Origin: Lucinisca nassula
Taxonomy: Eukaryota; Mollusca; Bivalvia; Lucinida; Lucinidae
Direction: 5' to 3'
Assembly: GCA_963580285.1 (NCBI GenBank)
Contig: OY757011.1
Location: 163,709,406-163,773,405 of the forward strand
Length of the DNA: 64,000 nt
The translations under genes were made by a program, and so were the position numbers. Each line of letters begins with the position of its first letter. Within the stretch, counting starts at the first letter, position 1. Positions 47,668 through 58,295 of this stretch are shown piece after piece. Under the pieces are notes generated by a model. The model was given only the letters and a program-made list of their open reading frames with translations. It did no database searches and had not been told where the DNA came from.

Positions 47668-49072
47668 TGAATGATGGGAGGTATGGGTTAATTGTACTGA
47701 TTCCTGAACATTGCCTTCCTTGTCCTCGGTAGCGATAGCGGGGACATACTGTTTTTGTCCTGTCTGTTTGTTTATTTATTTATCTATTTGTTGGTTGTTC
47801 AACTTTATCATTGGTCATAACTGTTGAACGGTTTGAGATAGAGCCTTCATTTTTGGCATGTAAGTTCCTCGGGAAAAGGGCTTCCGACTCATACCAAACA
47901 TGTTTTACCTATGACCTTGACCTTGACCTGTTACCTACTTTATAAAAAACAAAACAAAAAAACATTGGTCATAACTTCTGAACCGTTTGAGTTATAGCCT
48001 TCATATCTGGCTTATAAGTTCCTTAAGACCAGGGCTTTCGATTCATAAAAAAATGATCAGAATCAGAATCAGAATTGTTACTGGTGACACGTCAAATGAC
48101 ATTCATACACCAGGACCTGTGATGACCTGTGTCCTTGACTTTGACCTGTGATCTACTTTAAAGAAACAAATAACTTTTGTCATAACTTCTTAACCGTTTG
48201 AGATATAGCCTTCATATTTGGCTTATAAGTTCCTTGGGACAAGGGCTTTCTATTCAAACAAAAAATTTGACCTATGACCTTGATCTTGGTCTGTGACTTA
48301 CTTTAAAAAAATTACACTGACCATAACTTCAGAACTGTTTGAGATAGAGCCTTCATTTTTGACAGGCAGGTTCCTTATGAAAAGGGCTTCCCACTTATAT
48401 AAAAAATTTAACCTTTGACCTTGACCTGGACATGTGACCTACTTTAAAGAAAAACTAACATTTGTCATATCTTTTGAACCGTTTGAGGTAGGGCCTTCTT
48501 AATTAGCACATAAGTTTCTTGTGGCAAGAGCTTCCCACTGCTACAAAATTGTTTGACCTTGATCATGACCTTTTTACTACTTTAAAGACAAATAAGCCTT
48601 TGTGGTGTTGTGGTTATACTACTCGCCTGATAAACCAGGGACCGCAGGATTGATCCTCCTTGGCTTCTCCAGACTTTTGGATGTCTTTAAACCGAGGTCC
48701 CGTTTCCGTATGACCTTAGTTGTTGGTGGGACGTAAATCTAAAACACACACACTTAAAAAAAAATATTGGTCATAACTTTTGAACCGTTTGAGATAGAGC
48801 CCTCATATTTGGCATGTAGGTTCCTTGTGAAATGGCCTTCTCACTCATACATTTTGACCTGTGCCCTTGACCCTGACCTACATTATTATAACTTTTGAAC
48901 CGTTTGAGATAGAGCCTTAATTTTTGGCATGTAGGTGACTTTTGACAAGGGCTTCCAATTCGTATATAAATTTTGACCTGTGACCTTGACCTTGTCCAGT
49001 GATCTACTTCAAAGGAAAAATGAACCTACCCGGGGACATGTTAGTGTTTCACAAACACACCTTGTCTATGTA
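47668..49072 (+). repeat. Tandem-core element, ~140-bp unit (large copy)
   Basis: A short Penelope-like terminus (TTAATTGTACTGATTCCTGA) leads into GTCCTCGGTAGCGATAGCGG and then eight or so units with AACTTTTGAACCGTTTGAGA, TTCCTTGTGAAAAGGGCTT and TGACCTTGACCTGTGACC. The end is CCGGGGACATGTTAGTGTTT, CACAAACACACCTTG. It is the same family as 12735-13410 and is inserted in the pearl-like core. It holds a SINE (48590-48750) and a short foreign segment (48055-48112). Confidence 0.8.
48590..48750 (+). mobile_element. tRNA-like SINE (AAGCCTC head), copy 2
   Basis: AAGCCTTTGTGGTGTTGTGG with CTCGCCTGATAAACC, B-box-like GGATTGATCC, then body CTTCTCCAGACTTTTGGATG and GTTGGTGGGACGTAAATCTA. Matches 62445-62600 closely. 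Confidence 0.75.
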
Positions 49073-49325
49073 GAGAAACCTTTAAAATCTTCTTGTCTGA
49101 ACCCAGAAGGCCCGGATATAAATAACCATAAGGCCCTGGCCTTTGATCTTTGGCTTTTAGTTTCCAAAAGTGGACCTCTACCAAGATTGTTCAGATAATA
49201 CCCCTGGGGTCAAACGATTTATACCAAGTCTTAGAGCAATCTACCATGTGAAACTTCAGTTTATAGTATGTAAATCTCTTAGCTCAGGTGAGCGATATAG
49301 GACCATTATGATCCTCTTGTTTCTT
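49073..49325 (-). repeat. Pearl-like core remainder and 5' terminus, minus strand
   Basis: One and a half core units (ATCTTCTTGTCTGAACCCAG, CCTCTACCAAGATTGTTC), then CTCAGGTGAGCGATATAGGA and CCATTATGATCCTCTTGT. The last part is the complement of the element start at 8270-8320, so this is the true 5' end of the minus-strand element that began at 45885. Confidence 0.75.
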
Positions 49326-49334
49326 TTCTGTGCT

Positions 49335-49530
49335 TAGGGCCCCCGCCAATCGGGACTAGGAGAAATAGACTGGGCTGCATGCTGCTTCCGCGTCAATGGC
49401 GTACAGATAAACCGCTAGAACATTCCACGCCTGCATGGCAAAAGTGTTGCAAGTCGGAGCCACTACACTTGAACATCCGCGGTTTCACAGGGCAGTGGGG
49501 CTTTAGGTGTCATTTTATCTCACATACCAC
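49335..49530 (+). mobile_element. SINE fragment, GGGCTTTAGGTGTCA type
   Basis: GCCCCCGCCAATCGGGACTA, GGGCTGCATGCTGCTTCCGC and CAGGGCAGTGGGGCTTTAGG match the front half of the GACGGGGACGTTAAAC SINE. The tail is absent. Confidence 0.6.
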
Positions 49531-49599
49531 AAAATCGGAAGGATGTGTAAAACTTCTTCAAACAGAAATTATGTATGCTTAAATCATACTAAATAGGAT

Positions 49600-50700
49600 A
49601 AATAGCTCGATACATTTTCAGAGACCTGTAAATCCCTGAAAACTCCACAATATTTAACAAATAAAGACACACCTCAGTCAGGCCGGCTACATATATTTAT
49701 TACATAACGCCACTGTTAAACAGTGGATAACGTCATGTAATAACAAGCACCCACAACCTATGTTTTGATCATTGTTAAGAAAAATATCATAGCCATTTTG
49801 GGGATGTTAAAAATGCACTATTTCGCATGGGTGTGTTATCGTAATTAGAAGTCTTATTGTTTCGTTTGGTGGCTTTTATGTTCAGTGGAGCGAAACTATT
49901 ATGAGTAACTTTGTCAGAGGGTCACCCATGGAACATTCCTTCCAAAATTATTTTCTTTCTGCATGAGGATGAAGTCTTTTCAAAGTTCCCTTCTATAGAG
50001 CTGACTTATATGTTACTACCTGGACATTTTCCGGACATTGAGGGTCATGTCCTAGTGAATGGTTATGAATTTGCTCTGCATCAGGTGAACAAATCCGTTA
50101 AATGACCCCCACCCCCTTTGTATGGAGAAAACTGCATGGGGTTTACGAGGGTATACATTGTTTTTCTTATTTCTGCATAGACATAGGTTGTGGGTACTCG
50201 TTAGAAACGCCTTACTGAGGCGGTTCTAACGAGTACCCTCAACCTATATTTTGAACATTAGTATAAAAAATATCAAGGTTTTTCATCAGAAAACTAGCCG
50301 TTTTGGAGATGTGAAAAATGCTCTGTCACACGGGTGAGTTATCGTTATGGTCTAACTTACAATGCCTCGCTGTGACAATTGGCGGGGGCGGGAGGTGTGG
50401 GGGGGGGGGGGGGGGCAAGAATTGTCGTAAAATGACAGCCATTGGTTCCCTTTGACAATACAGAGCTAACTTGTATGTCACTATCTGGACATATTGTGAA
50501 CATTGTGGGCATCGAGAGTCAGGCAGGTCCTAGTGCAACAGAGGGAAATGAATTAGTTTTACTAATACTGTCACATGGTGACAAAGGGAGGATGGTTATG
50601 TGTCAGTGGTTCCCTTTGACAATACAGAGCTGACTTGTATGTCACTGTCTAGGCACCTTGTGGACATTGAGGGTCAGGTCTTAGTGCAGCAGAAGGAGAT
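49600..50700. repeat. Hairpin module copy 4 and three-copy ~160-bp repeat
   Basis: The palindrome ACATAGGTTGTGGGTACTCG ... CGAGTACCCTCAACCTAT lies at about 50179-50249, preceded by the TIR-like GGGGTTTACGAGGGTATACA. A partial second copy is at 49745-49900. The phrase CAGAGCTGACTTGTATGTCA with ATTGAGGGTCAGGTCCTAGT-type continuation occurs three times (49998, 50461, 50620). A 16-base G-run lies at about 50399. Confidence 0.65.
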
Positions 50701-51750
50701 TAATTGGCACAGTCTTAACCCAATATAAAACCAGTGGGCTCCAGGCAGGTCCAGTTTTGACCCGCTGTGGGTTATAGTTTGGACGATCTTGGTAGAGGGC
50801 AACTAGAGGAAGTTTCATTCCAAATATCAAAGACTTGGGCCTTCTGGTTTCAGACGAGAAGGTATTTAAAGGTTTTCAGTACGTAAGTCTGTGAAACCAG
50901 TGGGCCCTGGGGCGGGGCCATTTTTGACTCCAGGGCTTTGATTTGAATAATCTTGGAAGAGGTCATCCGCATGAAACTTCTAGCAAAATATCAAAGACTT
51001 GGGCCTTGGTTTTTTTAGAAGAACATTTTAAAGGTTTTCCATATATGGCTATGTAAAACCGGTGGGGCCTGAGGCCGGGCAACCTTTGGTCCAAGGGCTA
51101 TAATTTACACAGCATAGTAGAGGACAACCAGATGAAGCATTGTACCAAATATCAAAGACCTGGGCCTTCTAGTTTCAGATAAGAAGCTTTTTAAAGGTTT
51201 TCCATATATAAGTCAACATAAAACCAGTGGGCCCCAGGGCAGGGCCATTTTTGACCCAAGGGCTATAATTTGATTAATCTCGGTGGAGGTCTGCTAGATA
51301 AATCTTCACAAATATCAAAGACCTGGGCCTTGCGTTTACAGAGAAGTTTTAAGATTTTCCTTGGAGGGGGGGGGGGGATTGGGGGCGTGATTTTGGCACA
51401 AGGACTATAATTTGAAAATCTTGATATAGGTTCACAAGACAAAGTTACATACCAAATATCAAATATCTGAGATCTTATAGTTTTTTACAAGAATAATTTT
51501 TAACCTGAGATTTTCCCGCGAGATGTCTATGTAAAACCAGCGGGCTACAGGGGGTGGCATTTTTGGTCAGAGGGCTATAATTCTAACAATCTTGATAGAG
51601 GTCCACTAGACGCAGCTTCATATCAATTATCAAACACCTCAGCCTCCTGGTTTCTGACAAGAAGATTTTCAAAGGGTTTCCCTGTATAAGTCAGTATTAA
51701 ACCAAAGTGCCCCGGGGCGGGGGCATTTTTGGCCCCAGGGCTATGATTTG
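50701..51750 (+). repeat. Pearl-like ~160-bp tandem core, plus strand
   Basis: About six units marked AAACCAGTGGGCCCCAGGGC, CTATAATTTGA and ATATCAAAGACCTGGGCCTT, the same core as 8.3-9.5 kb. No terminal sequence is seen at either side. Confidence 0.8.
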
Positions 51751-51752
51751 AA

Positions 51753-52210
51753 GTCGGAAAGTCCATTGGACTCGCTCATAGTGTGGCAAGGCTTTAAATG
51801 CCATTTCATCACAATGTTAGGTAAGAGTCCAACGAAATTCGAAGCACGTCGGTACAGTTTTGTTTGTTTGATTTGAGGTTTAACGCCCCGTCAACACTTT
51901 ATAGGTCATTTTGGAGACATCGCTTCCAAATGTGTCGGACTTTTACCCGACATTGAGAGGAAATGACAACTCAGCCTCTGCCGCACAATGCAACCTATAG
52001 AGCTTATATGCATGGGTGGTCCAACACGCACCACCTTTCCTGGACAGGCTTAGAATCCGAACCTTTACGGTGTCTACCAGTACTCCTGCTCGGTCGATTT
52101 CAGCTCTACGTGGAAGCATCATGCAGCCCAATCTGTTTCCTCAAGCCCCGGTGGGCGGGGCCGTTATACAGTCTTGACGGGGACGTTAAACGTCAAATCA
52201 AACAAATCAA
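51753..52210 (+). mobile_element. SINE interrupted by a SINE of the same family
   Basis: A plus-strand SINE (51753-51857; ATTGGACTCGCTCATAGTGT, AAATGCCATTTCATCACAAT) stops at TACAG. It is continued at 52165 by TACAGTCTTGACGGGGACGT and AAACGTCAAATC. Between them is a minus-strand copy (51858-52164) from TTGATTTGAGG-like tail to CAAGCCCCGGTGGGCGGGGC. TACAG on both sides is a plausible target duplication. Confidence 0.75.
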
Positions 52211-52424
52211 ATACACCTCAGTAAAAAAAGGGGAATATTCAGATACAGAAATAGAGGAAACAAAATCTGATATTTTCTGACCTCGGCTAAAAAAAACAAC
52301 AAAAAATACAAGCGCCCACCGCCCGGAATAAACGTGTATTATCCCGTACTTTAAACGTTAAGATAAAGGAATTAAAGTTATAAAGTTATATTTTCCCGAT
52401 GGTTCACAAATATAACCATGCAAC

Positions 52425-52740
52425 ATTGAATCGCACCCCCCCCCCCATCGGGACTTGGAGAAATATATGGGCTGCATGATGCTTCCACACAGAGCTGAAT
52501 CCGACCTGCACACTAGTACTTGTAAACCGCTTAGGGGATCTAAGCCTACTCAGGCAAAGCGGTATGCACGAGGCTGACCGTCCATGCTTATAAACCCTAT
52601 TGCTTTCATTGGGCGAAAGGCCTGGAGATGTCATTTCATCTCAATGTCGGGTAAAAGTCCCACAAAATTGGAAGCAACGTCTCCAAAATGACCTTTACAG
52701 TGTTGATGGGGACGTTAAACCTCAAATTAAACAAATGCAA
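52425..52740 (+). mobile_element. SINE, near full length
   Basis: CCCATCGGGACTTGGAGAAA, GGGCTGCATGATGCTTCCAC, GCACACTAGTACTTGTAAAC, GAGATGTCATTTCATCTCAA and GATGGGGACGTTAAACCTCA in the standard order. It is followed within 30 bp by another copy. Confidence 0.85.
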
Positions 52741-52759
52741 CAGTGAAGGTAACTTCTCT

Positions 52760-53075
52760 TTATCCGCCCCCGCCCATGGAGGCTTGAAGAAATATTTGGG
52801 CTGCTTGATGCTTCCACGCAGAGCTGAATCCGGCCCGCACACTAGTACTGGTAAACCGCTTAGAGGATCTAAGCCTGTCCAGGAACCGCGGTGCGAGGCA
52901 GACCCTCCATGCTAATAAACCCTATTGGTTTCATTGGGCGAGAGGGCTTGAGAGGTCATTTCATCTCAATGTCGGGTAAAAGTCCCACCAAATTGGAAGC
53001 AACGTGTCCAAAATGACCTTTACAGTGTTGACGGGGACGTTTAACCTCAAATCAAACAAACAAACAAAACTTCGC
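52760..53075 (+). mobile_element. SINE, near full length (second in tandem)
   Basis: CCGCCCCCGCCCATGGAGGC to GACGGGGACGTTTAACCTCA plus AATCAAACAAACAAACAAA. This is the cleanest copy in the window, and the head contains TCCAGGAACCGCGGTGCGAG. I cannot fold a convincing tRNA in the head. Confidence 0.85.
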
Positions 53076-53139
53076 TCTATCTGTAGTATAGCAAGTCGTA
53101 GTATTCCATTCATGCTGTCAACTCATTCATTGAATTATT

Positions 53140-53660
53140 AATCCGCGATCTAGATTTTGAGCGAGTTCAGTTGACGTACAAGAGTTAACAAGAGTTGACT
53201 TGCTCCAAAACGCGCCATGTAGGAATATTGCGACTGCGAGAGTTAGCTTGGTATGAGAGATGGAAGCCTTGCCTAGTAACAACGAATACGGTGGAAGGTG
53301 GAAAATTGTAAGTTAAATGCAATCCGAAAATCGATTATTTCCAACTTTTTGAAATTTTGGCCACGTGTTGGAAAAATCACGTCCAACATGAAAACATTTT
53401 TATACTTTCGATTTACCCGAGGGCAAACGATGACATTTTCTTGACGTCAGTAGAGTTCTGAATCTGAATCGTTACTGGTGACGCGTCAAATGAAATTTGA
53501 TGCTTCCTGTCGCTTCTAATTGTGGGATCGAAAAGTGGGGCGTGGGGTGATACAGTCATTATACAATTTTGTACAAGAGTAAGCCTACTGTCTCCCCTAC
53601 TTTTCTTGAGTTAACTTTAGTTGGTCAACTGAACTCGCTCAAAGCAAACTAGGTCATGAC
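53140..53660. mobile_element. TIR element (GAGCGAGTTCAGTTGAC ends)
   Basis: GATCTAGATTTTGAGCGAGT, TCAGTTGAC near 53147 is mirrored near 53620-53655 (GTCAACTGAACTCGCTCAAA then CTAGGTC). Its interior has no coding frame. A GAATCTGAATCGTTACTGGT, GACGCGTCAAATG segment inside recurs at 48055 and, inverted, at 55280. Confidence 0.6.
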
Positions 53661-54390
53661 AAAGCTGCGAATCGGGACCAATTTGAACCATAGGGTTAAT
53701 TTTATGGCATTTTACTCTGAAGTTAGTTGTTTGTGTAATTGGCTTCCTCAGTTTGACAATCAGCATCATTTTCACTTATCAAATGATACATGCGCGTCTA
53801 TTGATAAATATATGGATACTTATTTTTCTTGAAGCATAGGAGTTTTTCGTCATCGAGGTGGGCTCCAGTGTCGATTGACATAAGAAGGTGAGACCTGAAA
53901 GGGCATCACCTTCTAATAAGTTTATATTCATTTAATTAACCTACTATTATCCCCCTGCCGTCGTGGTTTTGTTCTTGTTAGACAGAACTCCCAAATCCCA
54001 AAGCAAGCTTGATTGAACTCAAGTTAACTCTAGTAGTGCGGCACGAGCCATAACCCCCGTGTTTGGGTGTAACTATAGTTAACTCTAGAAAGTCAACCGA
54101 ACTCGCTCTTAATAACTAGGCCAGGTCAGCTGCGAAACGAGACCAATTTCAAATCTAGATCAATTTTATGACATTTAACTCTGAAGTTCATTACTTGTGT
54201 ATTTTGCATCCACAGTTTTTATTTCAATCTGCATATTATTTTCACATATCAAATGATACAAGCGCATCTCTTCACTGATTTATGAGGACCTATTTTTCTT
54301 GAAAAAAGAGTGATGCGGTATCAAGGGAATTCCCTGAGTGTTGCCATAAGAAGGTGAGACCTGAAAGGTCATCACCTTCTAAAAATCACA
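53605..54390 (+). repeat. Direct duplication of ~320 bp ending in a hairpin
   Basis: 53605-53922 and 54067-54387 share CAACTGAACTCGCTC, ACTCTGAAGTT, TATCAAATGATACA(T/A)GCGC, TATTTTTCTTGAA and an identical end AGAAGGTGAGACCTGAAAGG, with the hairpin AGAAGGTGA/TCACCTTCT. They differ by roughly a quarter by eye, yet the end hairpin is nearly unchanged. Confidence 0.7.
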
Positions 54391-55355
54391 CGACCACACT
54401 TGTAATAACACATGGCTTCTGACGCGTAACCTCACGACGCCATCCATGACAACTCTATTTTTCTCTTTAACGTTTTCAGCAATAAAACCCGATTTAACAC
54501 CGTTATGTGATAAACCATAAAATCCCATATGAAATGATCACTCGTGTAAGAGTTTACAACACTACGTGTCAGAATTATGTCAAAGAAAAAGAATAAAAAA
54601 TGCTTCTGCTCTTTAAAGGAAAGGTTTAACATTTTAATAAATATATTAGTGTTCTAGACGGCCAGACTTCAAGAAGGCTGAAAGTCTGCCAGCTCAGGCT
54701 TAACAACAAATATACCCATCGTCCGTATGCCCTACGGGATTCGAACAAACTTGTCGAAACATTCATAATAACTAGTTACCAGTGCTACCATTGCCCCAAC
54801 AACCAACCAAAATGACGAGCTGAACAAACAGACCGACGGACAATTAAAGACCTTCCAAGACGGATGCATGAACAGCAGACATATGTGCAAACCAATGCTT
54901 TGTAAGACCTATTTTTACGAAGTGTATCATTTATCAGTATATCACTGAAATTATTTATAAAATATTACTAAAACTTTATATCAAAGAGGTAACATCATAT
55001 CATTCACAACCCTTGGGAAAACAAGATTAAAATATTATCACTATTTCATCAATATTGCCACAAGAACATCAGAAAATATTCTCAAAATATTCTCACTGTA
55101 AAAAAAAAAGAATAATTATACACTAATAACTATTTTCCACACTTAATTTAATTTAATAAAATTAGACTTTTACAAGGGAGGAAATCCGACTATTACAACC
55201 TTTAACTTTTACAAAACAGTCAACATAGTTTTTCAGAGGCCACCTGAAAATATCACTTCAGTTTCTTATATAAAAAAGCATAGTGTATGAATGCCATTTG
55301 ACGTGACACCAGTAGCATTTCAGATTCTGAAGGTAGCTCTAAGGAGCGTTAGAAT
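54391..55355. other. AT-rich spacer with a degenerate tRNA-like segment
   Basis: Minus strand 54720-54800 reads TTGGGGCAATGGTAGCACTG (A-box-like) and GTTTGTTCGAATCCCGTAGG (B-box-like), a probable SINE head. The rest is AT-rich with no recognised feature. 55262-55340 repeats the CATTTGACGTGACACCAGTA segment in inverse. Confidence 0.45.
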
Positions 55356-55359
55356 CGCT

Positions 55360-55698
55360 GTGCCCTGTCTCAGCCTACAGCTGTCCTCGCTCCATGCGGG
55401 ACACGTTGACAGTACTACCCGCTGAGCAGTCGCTTCCTCTGCAGGCAACACAGCAAGCGAGACCTACAGCTTGCCTCGCTCCACATTGGACACGTTGACA
55501 GTACTAATGTATAGGAAACACAACAACTGTAAGACCTACAGCTGGCCTCGCTACACGCTATAAGACCTATTTATGTCCTTGCTCCACGTTGGACACGTTA
55601 CATTTTACTGAAGCGGCCGCTTGCTCCTCGCTGGGAACGTTACGTATTGAGGCATATTCCTGTCCTTGCTCCGTGCTGGAAACGTTACATATTGTATA
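55360..55698 (+). repeat. Diverged forward satellite units
   Basis: CCTCGCTCCATGCGGGACAC, GTTGACAGTACTA and CTTGCTCCACGTTGGACACG recur at 60-110-bp spacing. This is an old form of the satellite leading into junction module K. Confidence 0.7.
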
Positions 55699-56405
55699 GG
55701 AGCGGTCGCTTGGTCTGTGCTGGGCACGGAATAACTATTATACCATTCCTACCATTGCTCCATGCGGGAACTTTAAGTATACAGTATATTATACTGAAGC
55801 ATTCGCCTATACCTGCACTTGCCCTAAGCAAGCCGGGCACGTTAAGTTCTATACTGAAAAGGTCACTTGCTCTGTGCTGGGCACGGATCAACAATAAGGA
55901 AGACCTATTTCTTGCCTTGCTCTACGCTGGGGACGTCACGTGTTCTACTGGATCTTTCGCTGGACATAAGATCTATTTCTGTCCCTGCTCCACGCTTGGA
56001 ACGTTGCATATTGTATTGGAGCGGTCACTTGCTCTGTGCTGTGAGCGAAGAACTTTAAGACATATTCCTGCCCTTACTCCACTCTGCGTTCGTTATGTAT
56101 TACACTGAATCGGTTGCTTGCTCTGTGCTGGATACGGGAGCAGGGATACGGAGCAACCTGCCCTTGCTCCACGCTGGGAACATTACGCATTCTACGTTGC
56201 TTGATCTGTGTTAGACACGAAGTAATATAAGACCTATACCCCGAGAATGAACGCACCGGAAGTATATAGGGCCTATAACGTACCCAGTTGCTCCGTGCCA
56301 GCAGAGAGCAAGCGTGCGTCCCGGAAGAAAACATAGCGTGCCCAGCACAGAGCAAGCCAGAGCTCCGGAAGAAAATAAAACGTGCCCAGCGTGGAGCGAG
56401 GCCTA
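55699..56405 (+). repeat. Junction module K, copy 2
   Basis: Direct copy of 43066-43774 lying 12.63 kb away. Orientation of satellite motifs flips inside it after ACCTATACCCCGAGAATG (56235). The following array is in reverse orientation, consistent with the flip. Confidence 0.85.
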
Positions 56406-58295
56406 CAATGGGACTTATAGTTGTTCTGTTCCCAGCATAGAGCATACGAGCGCTCCGAAAATATATACAGTATGCCCAGCGTGATGCAAGGCCGGCAATG
56501 GTCTTATAGGTGTTCTGTTCCCAGCACAGAGCATGCGAGCACTCTGAAAAAATATATAGTGTGCCCAGCGTGGAGCGAGGCCAATAATGGTCTTATAGTT
56601 GTTCTTTTCCCAGCACAGGGCATGCGAGCGCTCTGTCAGTATATATAGTGTGCCCAGCGTGGAGCGAGGCCAACAATGGACGTATAAGTGTTCTGTTCCC
56701 AGCACAGAGCATGCGTGCACACTGGAAATATACATATTGTGTGCCCAGCGTGGAGCGAGGCCAACAATGGTCTTATAGCTGTCCTGATCACATCACAGAG
56801 CATGCGAGCACTGTGGAAATATATAAAGTGTGCCCAGCGTAGTGCGAGGCTAGAAATGGTCTTATAGTCGTTCTGTTTCCAGCTCAGAGCATGCTAGCAC
56901 TCTGGAAATATATATATATATATATAGTGTGCCCAGCGTTGAGTGAGGCCGGCAATGGTTTATAGTTGTTCTGTTCCCAGCACAGAGCATGCGAGCACTC
57001 TAGAAATATACAGAGTGTGCCTAGCATGGAGCGAGGCCGGCAATGGTCTTATATATGTTCCGTTCCCAGCACAGAGCATGCGAGTACTCTGGAAATATAT
57101 ATAGTGTGCCCAGCGTGGAGCGAGGCCGGCAATGGTTTAATAGTTTTTCTGTCTCCAGCACAGAGTATGCGAGCACTCTGGAAATATATATATAGTGTGT
57201 CAAGCGTTGAGCGAGGCCGACAATGGTTTTATAGCTGTTCTGTGCCCAGCACAGAGCATGCGAGCAATCTGGAAATATATATAGTGTACCCAGCGTGGAG
57301 CGAGTTCGGCAATGGAAATATAGCTGTTCTGTTTCCAGCACAGAGCATGGTAGCACTCTGGAAAAATATATAGTGTGCCCAGCGTGGAGCAAGGCCGGCA
57401 ATGGTCTTATAGTTGTTCTGTTCCCAGCACAGAGGATGCGGGCACTCTGGAAATATATACAGTGTGCCAAGCGTGGAGCGAGGCCGGCAATGGTCTTTAA
57501 GTTGTTCTGTTCCCCGCACAGAGCATGCGAGCACTCTGGAAATATATATATAGTGTGTCCAGCACAGAGCATGCGAGCACTCTGGAAATATATATAGTGT
57601 GCCCAGGCTGGAGCGAGGCTGGCAATGTTCTTACAGTTGTTCTGTCCAAGCACAGAGCATGCGAGCACTCTAGAAATATAAAGGGTGTGCCTAGCGTGGA
57701 GCGAGGCCTGCAATGGTATTATATTTGTTCCGTTCCCAGCACAGAGCATGCGAGTACTCTGGAAATATATATAGTGTGCCCAGCATGGAGCGAGGCCGGC
57801 AATGGCTTTATAGTCGTTTTGTTCCCAGCACAGAGCAGGCGAGCACTCTGGAAATATATATATTGTGTGCCCAGTGTGGGTCGAGGCCAACAATGGTTTA
57901 TAGTTGTTCTGTTCACAGCACAGAGCATGCGAGCACTCTGGAAATATATATAGTGTGCCCAGCGTGGAGCGACGTCAACAATGGTCTTATAGTTGTTCAG
58001 TTCCAACACAGAGCATGGAAATATATATAGTGGGACCAGCGTGGAGCGAGTTCGGCAATGGACATATAGCTGTTCTGTTTCCAGCACAGAGCATGGTAGC
58101 ACTCTGGAAAAATATATAGTGTGCCCAGCGTGGAGCAAGGCCGGCAATGGTCTTATAGCTGTTCTATTCCAAGCACAGAGCATGCGAGCACTCTGGAAAT
58201 ATATATATTGTGTGCCCAGCGTGGAGCGAGGCCGGCAATGGTCTTCTAGTTGTTCTGTTCCCAGCACAGAGCATGCGAGCACTCTGGATATATAT
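56406..58295 (-). repeat. 89-bp satellite, reverse block 1 (~21 units)
   Basis: Complement of the forward unit: GTGCCCAGCGTGGAGCGAGG, GGCAATGGTCTTATAGTTGT and TCTGTTCCCAGCACAGAGCA, then the AT box GGAAATATATATAGTGTGCC. AT-box length varies (56910-56927 is expanded). One unit is shortened at 57552 and another at 58012. It is interrupted at 58295 by a retroelement. Confidence 0.95.
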
